The position numbers and the translations under genes are program-made. Of a DNA stretch of 64,000 bases, positions 9,190 to 17,262 are shown piece after piece. Position 1 is the stretch's first letter. Each line of letters begins with the position of its first letter. The DNA comes from Vreelandella hamiltonii (GTDB taxonomy: Bacteria; Pseudomonadota; Gammaproteobacteria; Pseudomonadales; Halomonadaceae). The stretch is from contig NZ_BMXN01000015.1 of NCBI RefSeq assembly GCF_014651775.1, positions 1 through 64,000 of the forward strand, written 5' to 3'. Below the pieces are notes generated by a model that saw only the letters and a program-made list of their open reading frames with translations, ran no database searches and was not told where the DNA came from.

Positions 9190-9747
9190 ATGAAACAAAC
9201 CGCGCTCTTCTGGGCTTTTTTCAGGGTGGGCATTTTTGGCTTTGGCGGTGGCCCCTCCATGATACCGCTGGTGCATGCAGAAGCCGTGACACGCCACCAG
9301 TGGCTCACCGACGAGGAGTTTGCCGATGTACTGGCGATTGGCAATACCCTGCCGGGTCCCATTGCCACCAAGATGCCAGGCTACATTGGCTACCGCGTGG
9401 CGGGCATCAGTGGGTGCGTGCTCTCCGTGCTGGCAGTGGTGTTGCCCATGCTGATCGCCATGGTCGTGATGCTGGGTGCTTTCAGTCGCTATCGCGACAT
9501 TGGCTGGATACAGGGCATGGGGCAGGCCGTGATCCCGGTGGTGATGGTCATGATGGGCCAGCTCACCTGGGATTTCTTCGATAAATCACGCGCCGCGCTG
9601 GGCTGGCTGGTGAGTATTGTCATGGCCGTCGTCGCGGGTGGCGTCATCTACTGGCTTGGCGTTCACCCAGGCTTCGTCATCGGCGCCATTCTGCTGGCAG
9701 CGCTGCTGCGGCCAAACCGCCAAGCGCGCTCGAAGGAGGCCGCATGA
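9190..9747 (+). CDS. CHR-family ('chromate') transporter, first half-size subunit
   Basis: Integral membrane protein of 185 residues, one CHR domain with five or six membrane segments. It begins with the family's FFRVGIFGFGGGPSMIPL motif and contains GNTLPGPIATKMPGYIGY. Full-length ChrA proteins have two such domains in one chain; here the domains are two adjacent genes. I start at 9190 because the in-frame sequence upstream (from 9010) is not membrane-like and includes the promoter. The ribosome binding site is weak. The real substrate is uncertain. The company it keeps (TTT transporter, GGT, FadR-type regulator) argues for an organic anion rather than chromate resistance. Confidence 0.88.
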   Translation: MKQTALFWAFFRVGIFGFGGGPSMIPLVHAEAVTRHQWLTDEEFADVLAIGNTLPGPIATKMPGYIGYRVAGISGCVLSVLAVVLPMLIAMVVMLGAFSRYRDIGWIQGMGQAVIPVVMVMMGQLTWDFFDKSRAALGWLVSIVMAVVAGGVIYWLGVHPGFVIGAILLAALLRPNRQARSKEAA

Positions 9748-10274
9748 TCTACTGGGAGCTGTTTCTGGCGTTCTTTATTCCCAACATCGTGGGTTACGGT
9801 GGCGGGCCGGCCATCATCCCGCTCATCGAGGCAGAAGTGGTTGGCCGCTACGGCTGGATGAGTTCGCAGGCATTTGCCGAAACCCTGGCCCTGGGGAACG
9901 CGCTTCCCAGCCCTATCGCCACCAAGATGGCGGGCTATATCGGCTATGAAGTCGCCGGCCTGGGAGGCGCCGCCGTGGCCGTGGCCGCGACGGTGGTTCC
10001 TTCCCTGCTGCTGATGATCGGGGCACTGGGGCTGCTCTACCGCCACCGTGAATCGCCCAGGGTCAAGCGCATGAGCCAGTGGGTACGCCCGGTCATTGCC
10101 ATCATGATGGCGTGGCTCACGCTCAGTTTCCTGCTGGAAAGCACCGCCAGTAGCGGTATCGTCCACACCCTGATCATCGGTATCGTCGCGGCTATCGCCC
10201 TCGTACGATTCAACACCCACCCCGCTTTCGTTGTCATCGGCGCACTGGTTTATGGAGGGCTCTTTCTGGGCTGA
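9744..10274 (+). CDS. CHR-family ('chromate') transporter, second half-size subunit
   Basis: Membrane protein of 176 residues, the partner of the preceding gene, which it overlaps by four bases (ATGA). It carries the same CHR signature in diverged form: a GYGGGPAIIPLIEAEVV stretch, then GNALPSPIATKMAGYIGYEV. The two half-size proteins probably assemble as an antiparallel heterodimer, as known for paired CHR proteins of Bacillus. Translational coupling through the overlap fits equal stoichiometry. Confidence 0.9.
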   Translation: MIYWELFLAFFIPNIVGYGGGPAIIPLIEAEVVGRYGWMSSQAFAETLALGNALPSPIATKMAGYIGYEVAGLGGAAVAVAATVVPSLLLMIGALGLLYRHRESPRVKRMSQWVRPVIAIMMAWLTLSFLLESTASSGIVHTLIIGIVAAIALVRFNTHPAFVVIGALVYGGLFLG

Positions 10275-10332
10275 TCTTGACGTTTCACTGCATACAACAA
10301 GAACCCGAAATGGGACCACGCGCTCACCCTGT

Positions 10333-10350
10333 CACTGCTGAAAAGCAGTG
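10333..10350 (+). other. Intercistronic stem-loop before tctC
   Basis: CACTGC and GCAGTG with a TGAAAA loop, 38 bases before the tctC start and without a T run. It may mark an RNA processing or stabilising element that uncouples tctC from the CHR genes. Confidence 0.3.
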
Positions 10351-10387
10351 GCCCACCGCACCAACTCAATCAAAAAAGGTGTATCAC

Positions 10388-11368
10388 ATGACGCGTTCGA
10401 CATTTGCTCTCAGCACTACCCTGGCAGCCATTGGCCTCAGCGCCAGCATGGCGTTCACTTCCAATGCCTTCGCCGACTACCCGGAGCAGGACATCCGGTT
10501 GGTTATCCCCTATGGCCCTGGCGGCGCCACGGACATCATTTTCCGGTTGATTTCCCAGGAGGCTGAACAGCACCTTGGCACATCCATCGTCCCCATGAAC
10601 ATGGCTGGCGCTGGCGCGACGCTAGGTTCGCGTAACGTCAAGGATGCCACGCCTAACGGCTATACCCTGCTGGGTAGCCATGACACCATTGCCCTTTCCA
10701 AGCTGGCAGGAATGGTCGACTACTCTTACGATGCCTTCGAACCGATTGCCCTGCTGACGCAAACCATCAATATCCCCACGACCTATGCCGGGCACCCGGT
10801 GGAAAGCGCTGCCGACATCGCCGAATACGTGCGTGAGAATCCAGGCCAGGTGCGCTTCAGCATGATCCCCAGTTCGACGGACCACTTCTTCTGGGCACAA
10901 TTTTTCCAGGAGGCCGGGATCGATATGGCCGATATCCGCCTGGTGGGTTACCCGGATACCGGCGAGCAGGTCTCTGCACTGATGGCCCAGGAGATCGACT
11001 TTGCCATGTTCAATCTTCCGTCCGGGGGCGCCTTCTACCAGGACGGCACCTTTGTGCCGCTAGGCATCGCTCACCCCGAGCGGCTGGACAGCTTGCCTGA
11101 CGTCGCCACCCTGCGAGAACAGGGCATCGACATGGACCACTCCACCAGCCGCGGCATTTTTGCGCCCAAAGGCACTCCTCAGGAAATCCTCGACACGGTG
11201 GCTGCCGCGTACGGCCAAGCGCTGGAAAACGAACAAGTGCAGAGCCGTATCGAGAATGAATTCGGGTCTGTGGTTCGCTTCCTGGCAGGCGACGACTATC
11301 AAGCGTTTTTGACGGAGAACGAGGCAGCGCTATCTGCGGCAGCTGAAAACATCGATTTTCAGAACTGA
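10388..11368 (+). CDS. tctC: Tripartite tricarboxylate transporter substrate-binding protein
   Basis: Periplasmic solute receptor of the Bug/TctC family, 326 residues. A signal peptide of about 29 residues ends in AFA before DYPEQD. The mature part opens with the family's RLVIPYGPGGATD loop, which binds the carboxylate, and has the ANMAGAGATLGSRNV-like segment of this fold. It delivers a carboxylate to the TctA/TctB membrane pair encoded next. The start at 10388 follows an AAGGTG and gives a proper signal peptide; the open frame extends further upstream but is not protein-like. The ligand cannot be read from sequence. Glutarate or a gamma-glutamyl compound would fit the regulator and the GGT, as an inference. 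Confidence 0.92.
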   Translation: MTRSTFALSTTLAAIGLSASMAFTSNAFADYPEQDIRLVIPYGPGGATDIIFRLISQEAEQHLGTSIVPMNMAGAGATLGSRNVKDATPNGYTLLGSHDTIALSKLAGMVDYSYDAFEPIALLTQTINIPTTYAGHPVESAADIAEYVRENPGQVRFSMIPSSTDHFFWAQFFQEAGIDMADIRLVGYPDTGEQVSALMAQEIDFAMFNLPSGGAFYQDGTFVPLGIAHPERLDSLPDVATLREQGIDMDHSTSRGIFAPKGTPQEILDTVAAAYGQALENEQVQSRIENEFGSVVRFLAGDDYQAFLTENEAALSAAAENIDFQN

Positions 11369-11428
11369 TCGACTCGCAGAGAGCTGTTTCATCACGTACT
11401 GACGCTTTATTGGTCTCACTCTGTCATT

Positions 11429-11456
11429 GGCCCCTGCGGCAAGCACCCCAGGGGCC
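11429..11456 (+). other. Stem-loop between tctC and tctB
   Basis: GGCCCCTG and CAGGGGCC pair across a 12-base loop, with no T run. GC-rich hairpins after solute-receptor genes commonly protect the upstream mRNA, so the receptor is made in excess over the membrane subunits. That role is inferred here. Confidence 0.45.
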
Positions 11457-11472
11457 TGTGGAGGCATCGCTA

Positions 11473-11943
11473 ATGCTAACGCTTACCAAAGACCGCGCAC
11501 TGGCGCTGGCGCTGCTCTTGATCGTGGCTGTCATGTGGGTGGAGTCGAGTTCCATCAGGCCCCCCACCAGTTGGCAACCCTATGGCTCAGCGCTCTTTCC
11601 GCGCATATTGCTGGTCACCATTGCCCTGCTGTCACTGGTGCTTCTGGTGCGCACCTTTTTTTCCCCTGCCACGCCGCCCCCTTCGTGGTCGGCAGCGGTC
11701 TCTCACTGGTTCAACCGGCGGAAATCGGTACTGGCACTTTTTGGGATCTTCGGGCTGTACGCCGCCCTGCTTCCCGTACTTGGGTACATCGTTGCCACGA
11801 TGGGGTTCATGGTGGCCTCGCTGGCGCTGCTGCTAGGTATGGACTCGCGACGCAAGTGGCTGATCAATCTGGGGATCAGCGGCACGCTGGTACCGTTGGT
11901 CTATATCATTTTCCGCTATGGCCTCAAGGTCTGGCTCCCCTAA
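11473..11943 (+). CDS. tctB: Tripartite tricarboxylate transporter small membrane subunit
   Basis: Small integral membrane protein of 156 residues with four predicted membrane segments, the typical size and layout of TctB (DUF1468). An early LFPRILL segment is also typical of the family. A strong GGAGG precedes the ATG at 11473; an upstream in-frame start at 11410 would lie inside the stem-loop. It forms the permease together with TctA, 15 bases downstream. Confidence 0.9.
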   Translation: MLTLTKDRALALALLLIVAVMWVESSSIRPPTSWQPYGSALFPRILLVTIALLSLVLLVRTFFSPATPPPSWSAAVSHWFNRRKSVLALFGIFGLYAALLPVLGYIVATMGFMVASLALLLGMDSRRKWLINLGISGTLVPLVYIIFRYGLKVWLP

Positions 11944-11958
11944 CGGCGAGGCGTTCAC

Positions 11959-13467
11959 ATGAGTCACTTTTTTCTTCAGGCACTCGCCGAGGTCAGCAGC
12001 CCTTCCGTATTGGGGCTCATCGTACTTGGCGTTCTGTTTGGTATCGTCGGGGGAAGCATTCCCGGCTTTACAGTTACCATGGCCATCCTGGTGGTCTTTC
12101 CCTTCACGTTCGCCATGGACCCGGTCAGCGGGGTGTCATTGATGGTGGGCGTCTTCGTGGGTGGTTACTCAGGCGGCATCGTCTCGGGCGTCATGCTGGG
12201 CATTCCCGGTACGCCCTCCTCCATTACCACGGTTTACGATGGCTACCCCATGGCTCAGAAGGGGGAGCCTGGGCGGGCGCTGGGCATCGGGGTCATGGCC
12301 TCGTTTCTGGGCACCTTGATCAGCGTTGCCGTGCTGGTGTTCTTTGGCCCCTTGATTGCCAGCTTCAGCATGAATTTCCGCCCCTGGGAGATCACGGCAC
12401 TGATCGTGTTCGCCCTGACGCTGGTGGCAGGGCTCTCCAACGGCGCGCTATTGAAAGGCTTGCTGGCCGCGGCCATCGGGCTTTTGATCACGACCGTGGG
12501 CTATGACCGCAACAGCAACCTGCGTTTTGACTTCGGCATACCCGCCCTGGGGTCTGGCTTTGAAATGCTGCCGGTGATGATTGGCATCTTTGCCTTTTCT
12601 CAGTTGCTCGGCAATATCGAAAAAATGCGTGACTCTGGCAGCAGCGGGAAAAGCGTCGATACCAACGTCGCCATCCCCTACGGTCAGATCATGCGTGACA
12701 TGGCGGGCCAGAAACTGAACACACTACGCTCGTCACTGATCGGCAGCCTGATTGGCGCGCTGCCGGGAACCGGTGGCACCGTGGCAAACTTCGTCAGCTA
12801 TGATCAGGCCAAGAAATTTTCCCGCCAACCCGAAACCTTCGGCACCGGCACGCCTAGCGGAATTGTCGCGTCCGAAGCCTCCAACAGCGCCGTCGCTGGA
12901 GGCGCTTTCGTGCCTACCCTGGCGTTAGGCATTCCAGGCGACCTGCCCATGGCCATCATGATGGGCGTGCTCATTTTGCATGGCATAACGCCCGGCCCCA
13001 TGATGTTCGAACAGAACCCGGTATTGGTCGGTGCCATTTACGCGGGGCTGTTGATCAGCGCCGTCGTCATGGTGCTGTGCAACCTGCTGCTGGTGCGCTG
13101 GTTCGCCAAGATTTCACTGATTCCCCAGCAAATTTTGGTGCCCGTCGTACTGATGCTATGTGCCATTGGCGCTTATGCCCTCAATAACAATCTGTTCGAT
13201 ATCTGGGTGCTGTTCATCTTTGGCGTGATTGGCTATCTGCTATGGAAGGCCGAGGTGCCGCTGACGCCATTGATCCTCGGTGTCGTGCTGGGCAACAACC
13301 TGGAACGACAGCTGTTCAGAGCGCTGGAACTCGACCCTAACTGGCTGACGTTTTTGACACGCCCACTGTCGGCGCTGTTTCTTGCGCTAGCCGTCGCATC
13401 GGTGGTGTTTTCGCTCTACCAGGACCGCAAGACCAAACGTCTGAAACAGGCACCTGCATCTCATTGA
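11959..13467 (+). CDS. tctA: Tripartite tricarboxylate transporter large membrane subunit
   Basis: Integral membrane protein of 502 residues with about 11-12 membrane segments, the permease that imports the TctC-bound carboxylate using the ion gradient. It shows the family's glycine-rich GGSIPGFTVTMAILV segment near residue 31 and a second symmetrical one, IGALPGTGGTVANFVSY, near residue 264, as expected for the internally duplicated TctA fold. It directly follows tctB and is followed by the GGT gene on the same strand, 58 bases on, so all are probably one operon. Confidence 0.95.
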   Translation: MSHFFLQALAEVSSPSVLGLIVLGVLFGIVGGSIPGFTVTMAILVVFPFTFAMDPVSGVSLMVGVFVGGYSGGIVSGVMLGIPGTPSSITTVYDGYPMAQKGEPGRALGIGVMASFLGTLISVAVLVFFGPLIASFSMNFRPWEITALIVFALTLVAGLSNGALLKGLLAAAIGLLITTVGYDRNSNLRFDFGIPALGSGFEMLPVMIGIFAFSQLLGNIEKMRDSGSSGKSVDTNVAIPYGQIMRDMAGQKLNTLRSSLIGSLIGALPGTGGTVANFVSYDQAKKFSRQPETFGTGTPSGIVASEASNSAVAGGAFVPTLALGIPGDLPMAIMMGVLILHGITPGPMMFEQNPVLVGAIYAGLLISAVVMVLCNLLLVRWFAKISLIPQQILVPVVLMLCAIGAYALNNNLFDIWVLFIFGVIGYLLWKAEVPLTPLILGVVLGNNLERQLFRALELDPNWLTFLTRPLSALFLALAVASVVFSLYQDRKTKRLKQAPASH

Positions 13468-13525
13468 CTCTGATCTCACTGACTCTGATCTCGATAACCC
13501 TTGTTCACTGCACAGGAAACCAACA

Positions 13526-15133
13526 ATGCATAACGATGCTCTTTTCTACCCGAGCGCCTCGCGCCGCATGACCACCTATGGCAAACGTGGCATGGTCGCC
13601 ACGTCTCAGCCCCTGGCTGCCCAGGTCGGGGCCACCATCTTGCAGCAGGGTGGCAATGCCATCGATGCTGCCATTGCAACGGCAGCAGCGCTCACCGTGG
13701 TGGAGCCGACCTCTAACGGCATCGGTGGTGATGCCTTTGCCATCGTGTGGGTCGATGGCAAGTTGCACGGCCTGAATGCAAGTGGCCCCGCCCCTCAGGC
13801 GGCCACCATCGATGCCCTGAAAGCGCTGGGCCACGATGTCATGCCCAACCATGGCTTGCTACCGGTCACGGTGCCCGGTACGCCAGCCGCCTGGGCGGCG
13901 CTCTCGGAACGCTTTGGCAAACTGCCTTTTGCCGACCTGCTCGCCCCTGCCATCGCCTTGGCAGAAGAGGGCTTTGCGGTCACCCCCATCATTCATCAGA
14001 TGTGGCAAGAGGCCTTCAACACCTACGCCGTTTACCCCGATGCCGCCTTCAAACCGTGGTTTGACACCTTCGCTCCCAAAGGGCGGGCACCTCGTCCTGG
14101 CGAGCTATGGGCGTCTCCAGACCACGCCAGAAGCCTTACCGCCATTGCCAACACCCATGCCAAAGCATTTTACGAAGGCGAATTGGCCGATGCCATCGAT
14201 GCCTTCTCGCGGGAGCACGGGGGCCTGCTGCGCAAGGAGGACCTGGCGGCTTACCAGCCCGAGTGGGTAGACCCGATCAGCGTCCGCTACCAAGGGCATG
14301 ATATCTGGGAGATTCCACCCAATGGCAGCGGTTTGATCGTGCTCCAGGCCCTCGGCATGCTGGAGCACCTGGGCGCGGCTGCCCATGATCCTGTGGAAAC
14401 CCTGCACCATCGCATCGAGGCCACCAAACTGGCTTATGTAGATGGCTTCAAGCACATCACCGAAGGTGAAGCCATGCAGCCGTCGGTCGCACAGATGCTC
14501 GACGATGGCTACTTGAAGGCTCGTGCAGCTCTCATCAACGAGCAAGCCCTGGACCCTCAGCATGGCAACCCGTTGCAAGGCGGCACCGTCTACCTGGCAA
14601 CAGCCGATGGCGAAGGCAACATGGTGTCGTTCATCCAGAGCAACTTCAAAGGCTTCGGGTCTGGCATCGTCGTGCCGGGTACGGGGATCAGCCTGCAGAA
14701 CCGCGGCTGGTCCTTCTCGCTGGACCCCGAGCATGCCAATGCACTGGCGCCGGGCAAGCGCACCTATCACACCATCATTCCCGGGTTCATCACCAAGGGT
14801 GATCAGGCGGTAGGACCGTTTGGCGTGATGGGTGGCTACATGCAGCCTCAGGGCCATGTTCAGGTTGTCACGGCCATGCTGGAAGACCACTTGAACCCGC
14901 AGGCAGCGCTGGATATGCCGCGCTGGAAATGGACCTCCGGCAAGACCGTCGAAGTCGAAGCCGACTTCCCCAACCACCTGGCCCTGGCGCTGGCACGACG
15001 AGGGCACCACATCGTCAAGGTCGCTGACTCGCTCAGCTTTGGCCGTGGCCAGATCATCCTGCGCAACCCGGACACCGGGGTGCTTCAGGGGGGCACAGAG
15101 CCTCGTACCGACGGCGCCGTGCTGCCGCTCTAA
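13526..15133 (+). CDS. Gamma-glutamyltransferase family protein (cytosolic, YwrD-like)
   Basis: Ntn-hydrolase of 535 residues that would cleave or transfer gamma-glutamyl groups. The GGT fold is clear: GGNAIDAAIATAAALTVVEP near residue 42, the NGIGGDAF loop, and the autocleavage point at Thr354 (QGGTVYL), which becomes the N-terminal nucleophile of the small subunit. The GNMVSFIQSNFKGFGSG strand follows. There is no signal peptide, unlike periplasmic E. coli GGT. In this and in its QSN...GFGSG motif it resembles Bacillus YwrD-type proteins, which may act on other gamma-glutamyl or acyl amides. It is the last gene of the CHR/tct cluster. A hairpin follows the stop codon. Confidence 0.9.
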   Translation: MHNDALFYPSASRRMTTYGKRGMVATSQPLAAQVGATILQQGGNAIDAAIATAAALTVVEPTSNGIGGDAFAIVWVDGKLHGLNASGPAPQAATIDALKALGHDVMPNHGLLPVTVPGTPAAWAALSERFGKLPFADLLAPAIALAEEGFAVTPIIHQMWQEAFNTYAVYPDAAFKPWFDTFAPKGRAPRPGELWASPDHARSLTAIANTHAKAFYEGELADAIDAFSREHGGLLRKEDLAAYQPEWVDPISVRYQGHDIWEIPPNGSGLIVLQALGMLEHLGAAAHDPVETLHHRIEATKLAYVDGFKHITEGEAMQPSVAQMLDDGYLKARAALINEQALDPQHGNPLQGGTVYLATADGEGNMVSFIQSNFKGFGSGIVVPGTGISLQNRGWSFSLDPEHANALAPGKRTYHTIIPGFITKGDQAVGPFGVMGGYMQPQGHVQVVTAMLEDHLNPQAALDMPRWKWTSGKTVEVEADFPNHLALALARRGHHIVKVADSLSFGRGQIILRNPDTGVLQGGTEPRTDGAVLPL

Positions 15134-15162
15134 CGCATTTCCGCGTTGGCGCTTCTTGCCCA

Positions 15163-15182
15163 CCCGCCCTTCCCAGGGCGGG
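15163..15182 (+). terminator. GC-rich hairpin after the GGT gene
   Basis: CCCGCCCT and AGGGCGGG with a 4-base loop, extended by a further GCC/GGC pairing around a mismatch. The T run is poor. It probably marks the end of the CHR-tct-GGT operon. Confidence 0.5.
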
Positions 15183-15254
15183 CTGGCTCTTGTAGGCAAA
15201 TCAACGCATCATGGGCACCGATGTTTCTTCTTCTGGCCACCCAGCGATGTCTCC

Positions 15255-17099
15255 ATGAAACCTGCTCCCTCCTCCTCTCCCGCGCTATCAAGCGGGTTTT
15301 TCAACGTCTTTCGTTACAGCCAGCATGCCCTGCGCCTGGTATGGGAGACGTCACGCTGGATGATGCTGGGGCTTGCGCTGTGTACGCTGGTGGCGGGGGT
15401 ACTGCCGGCCGTGGCGGCCTACGTTGGCCAATTGATCGTGGATGGCGTGCTGGCGGCCATGGAAGCCTACCAGGCCACCGAGGCGCCGAGCCTTTGGGAA
15501 GCCATTACCCCCGTGCTGGGCTTGGTGGCGCTGGAAGGCGCGATCATTGCCCTCATCGCGCTCGCTCAGCGGGGCCTCTCGGCGCAGCAGGCGCTACTTC
15601 GTGCATTGCTGGGCCAGAAAGTGAACGTCATGATTCTGGAAAAAGCGGGCAAACTGTCGCTGGGCCAGTTCGAGGACTCGGAGCTTTACGACAAGCTGAC
15701 CCGCGCTCGCCGAGAGGCCTCGACACGCCCGTTGGCACTGGTCACTAAAACCTTCGGGCTGCTGCAAAATGCGATCTCACTGGTCAGCTTTGGCGTCTTG
15801 CTGGTGCAGTTTTCGCCCTGGGCGCTGCTGATTCTGGTGGCTGGGGCGCTGCCGGTGTTCATCTCCGAAGCCAAGTTCTCCGGCGATGCCTTCCGTCTGT
15901 TTCGTTGGCGCTCGCCACAAACGCGCATGCAGATGTACCTGGAAACCGTGCTGGCCCGCGAGGACAGCATCAAGGAGGTCAAGCTGTTTGGTCTCGAGCC
16001 GCTGTTCCTGCAGCGCTATCGGGCGATCTTTCAGCAGCTCTTTGCCGAAGACCGCCGGCTCACGCTACGCCGCGAGAGCTGGGGTTTCGTGCTGGGGTTA
16101 CTAGGCACGCTGACCTTTTATGCCGCCTACGGCTGGGTCGTGATCGAGACCATTGCCGGAGCGCTCACGCTAGGGCAGATGACCATGTACCTGATGGTCT
16201 TCAAACAGGGCCAATCAGCATTGTCGGCCAGCCTGACGGCGATCAGCGGAATGTACGAAGACAACCTCTACCTTTCGAATCTCTACGAGTATCTGGAACA
16301 ACCCACCGAAGGCGAGTCAGGCCACCTCACGCAGGGGGTTCAGCCAGGTGATGGCCTCCGCTTCGAGCAGGTCTCGTTTGCCTACCCAGGCGGCGGAGAC
16401 GTCTTGCACGATATTTCACTGCACCTGGCACCCGGTAGCAGCCTGGCCCTGGTGGGTGAAAACGGCTCGGGCAAAACCACTTTGATCAAACTGCTGACCC
16501 GGCTGTATCGGCCCACCCAGGGGCGCATACTGCTGGACGGCAGCGACCTGAACGACTGGGAAACACAGGCCTTGCGTGCCCGCGTGGGTGTTATTTTTCA
16601 GGATTTCGTGCGCTATCAGCTCTCGGTAGGCGAAAATCTGGGCGTCGGCGACATTCAGGCTTTCGATGACGCACAGCGCTGGCAGCAGGCTGCCGAGGAA
16701 GGGCTGGCCGACCCTTTCATTCGGCGCATGCCCGAGGGCTACCAGACGCAGCTGGGGCGCTGGTTCAAGAATGGCCAGGAACTCTCGGGCGGGCAGTGGC
16801 AAAAAGTGGCGCTATCACGTGCCTACATGCGCCAGGAGGCGGATATTCTGGTGCTCGACGAACCCACCGCCGCCATGGATGCCGCCGCCGAAGCCGATGT
16901 CTTTGCGCGCTTTCGCGAACACAGCCGCAATAAAATGACGATTCTGATTTCCCACCGCTTTTCCACCGTGCGTAGCGCCGAGCAGATCATCGTCATCGAT
17001 CAGGGGCGTATCATCGAGCGTGGCACCCACGAATCGCTGCTTGCCGACAAGGGGCGGTACGCCTCGCTGTTCCACCTCCAGGCAGAGGGGTATCGATAG
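15255..17099 (+). CDS. ABC transporter, fused membrane and ATP-binding domains (exporter type)
   Basis: Half-transporter of 614 residues that should work as a homodimer. Membrane segments lie in the first 330 residues and a full ATP-binding domain follows: Walker A GENGSGKTT, signature LSGGQWQKVALSRA, Walker B ILVLDEPTAAMD and the switch His in ISHRFST. The open frame extends upstream to 15039 inside the GGT gene, but real coding sequence begins at the ATG at 15255. The ribosome binding site there is weak. The substrate is unknown; type IV exporters of this shape move lipids, peptides or drugs. It may be expressed with the GGT operon or on its own. Confidence 0.88.
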   Translation: MKPAPSSSPALSSGFFNVFRYSQHALRLVWETSRWMMLGLALCTLVAGVLPAVAAYVGQLIVDGVLAAMEAYQATEAPSLWEAITPVLGLVALEGAIIALIALAQRGLSAQQALLRALLGQKVNVMILEKAGKLSLGQFEDSELYDKLTRARREASTRPLALVTKTFGLLQNAISLVSFGVLLVQFSPWALLILVAGALPVFISEAKFSGDAFRLFRWRSPQTRMQMYLETVLAREDSIKEVKLFGLEPLFLQRYRAIFQQLFAEDRRLTLRRESWGFVLGLLGTLTFYAAYGWVVIETIAGALTLGQMTMYLMVFKQGQSALSASLTAISGMYEDNLYLSNLYEYLEQPTEGESGHLTQGVQPGDGLRFEQVSFAYPGGGDVLHDISLHLAPGSSLALVGENGSGKTTLIKLLTRLYRPTQGRILLDGSDLNDWETQALRARVGVIFQDFVRYQLSVGENLGVGDIQAFDDAQRWQQAAEEGLADPFIRRMPEGYQTQLGRWFKNGQELSGGQWQKVALSRAYMRQEADILVLDEPTAAMDAAAEADVFARFREHSRNKMTILISHRFSTVRSAEQIIVIDQGRIIERGTHESLLADKGRYASLFHLQAEGYR

Positions 17100-17262
17100 C
17101 CGACCGTCGCCTTTTAATACACTATTAACTTCATATTTTTTCACTATTTAGTGCTTCTCGGAGAACGTGAACAAAAGTGACATTCACCCCGACACTATCG
17201 CTCTTTGGAGCTGGGTAGATTATGTTATTACTTGTTAGCCCCCCTTCTCCGAGGCACTAAAA

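Noticed and set aside
11427..12506. A 359-codon forward frame over tctB and the start of tctA
   Set aside because: It overlaps two genes with clear families and their own ribosome binding sites, and its translation is Arg/His-rich without recognisable features.
17160..17262. Sigma28 promoter upstream of receptor 4
   Set aside because: A CCCGACAC element is present, but no acceptable -35 lies at the required distance.
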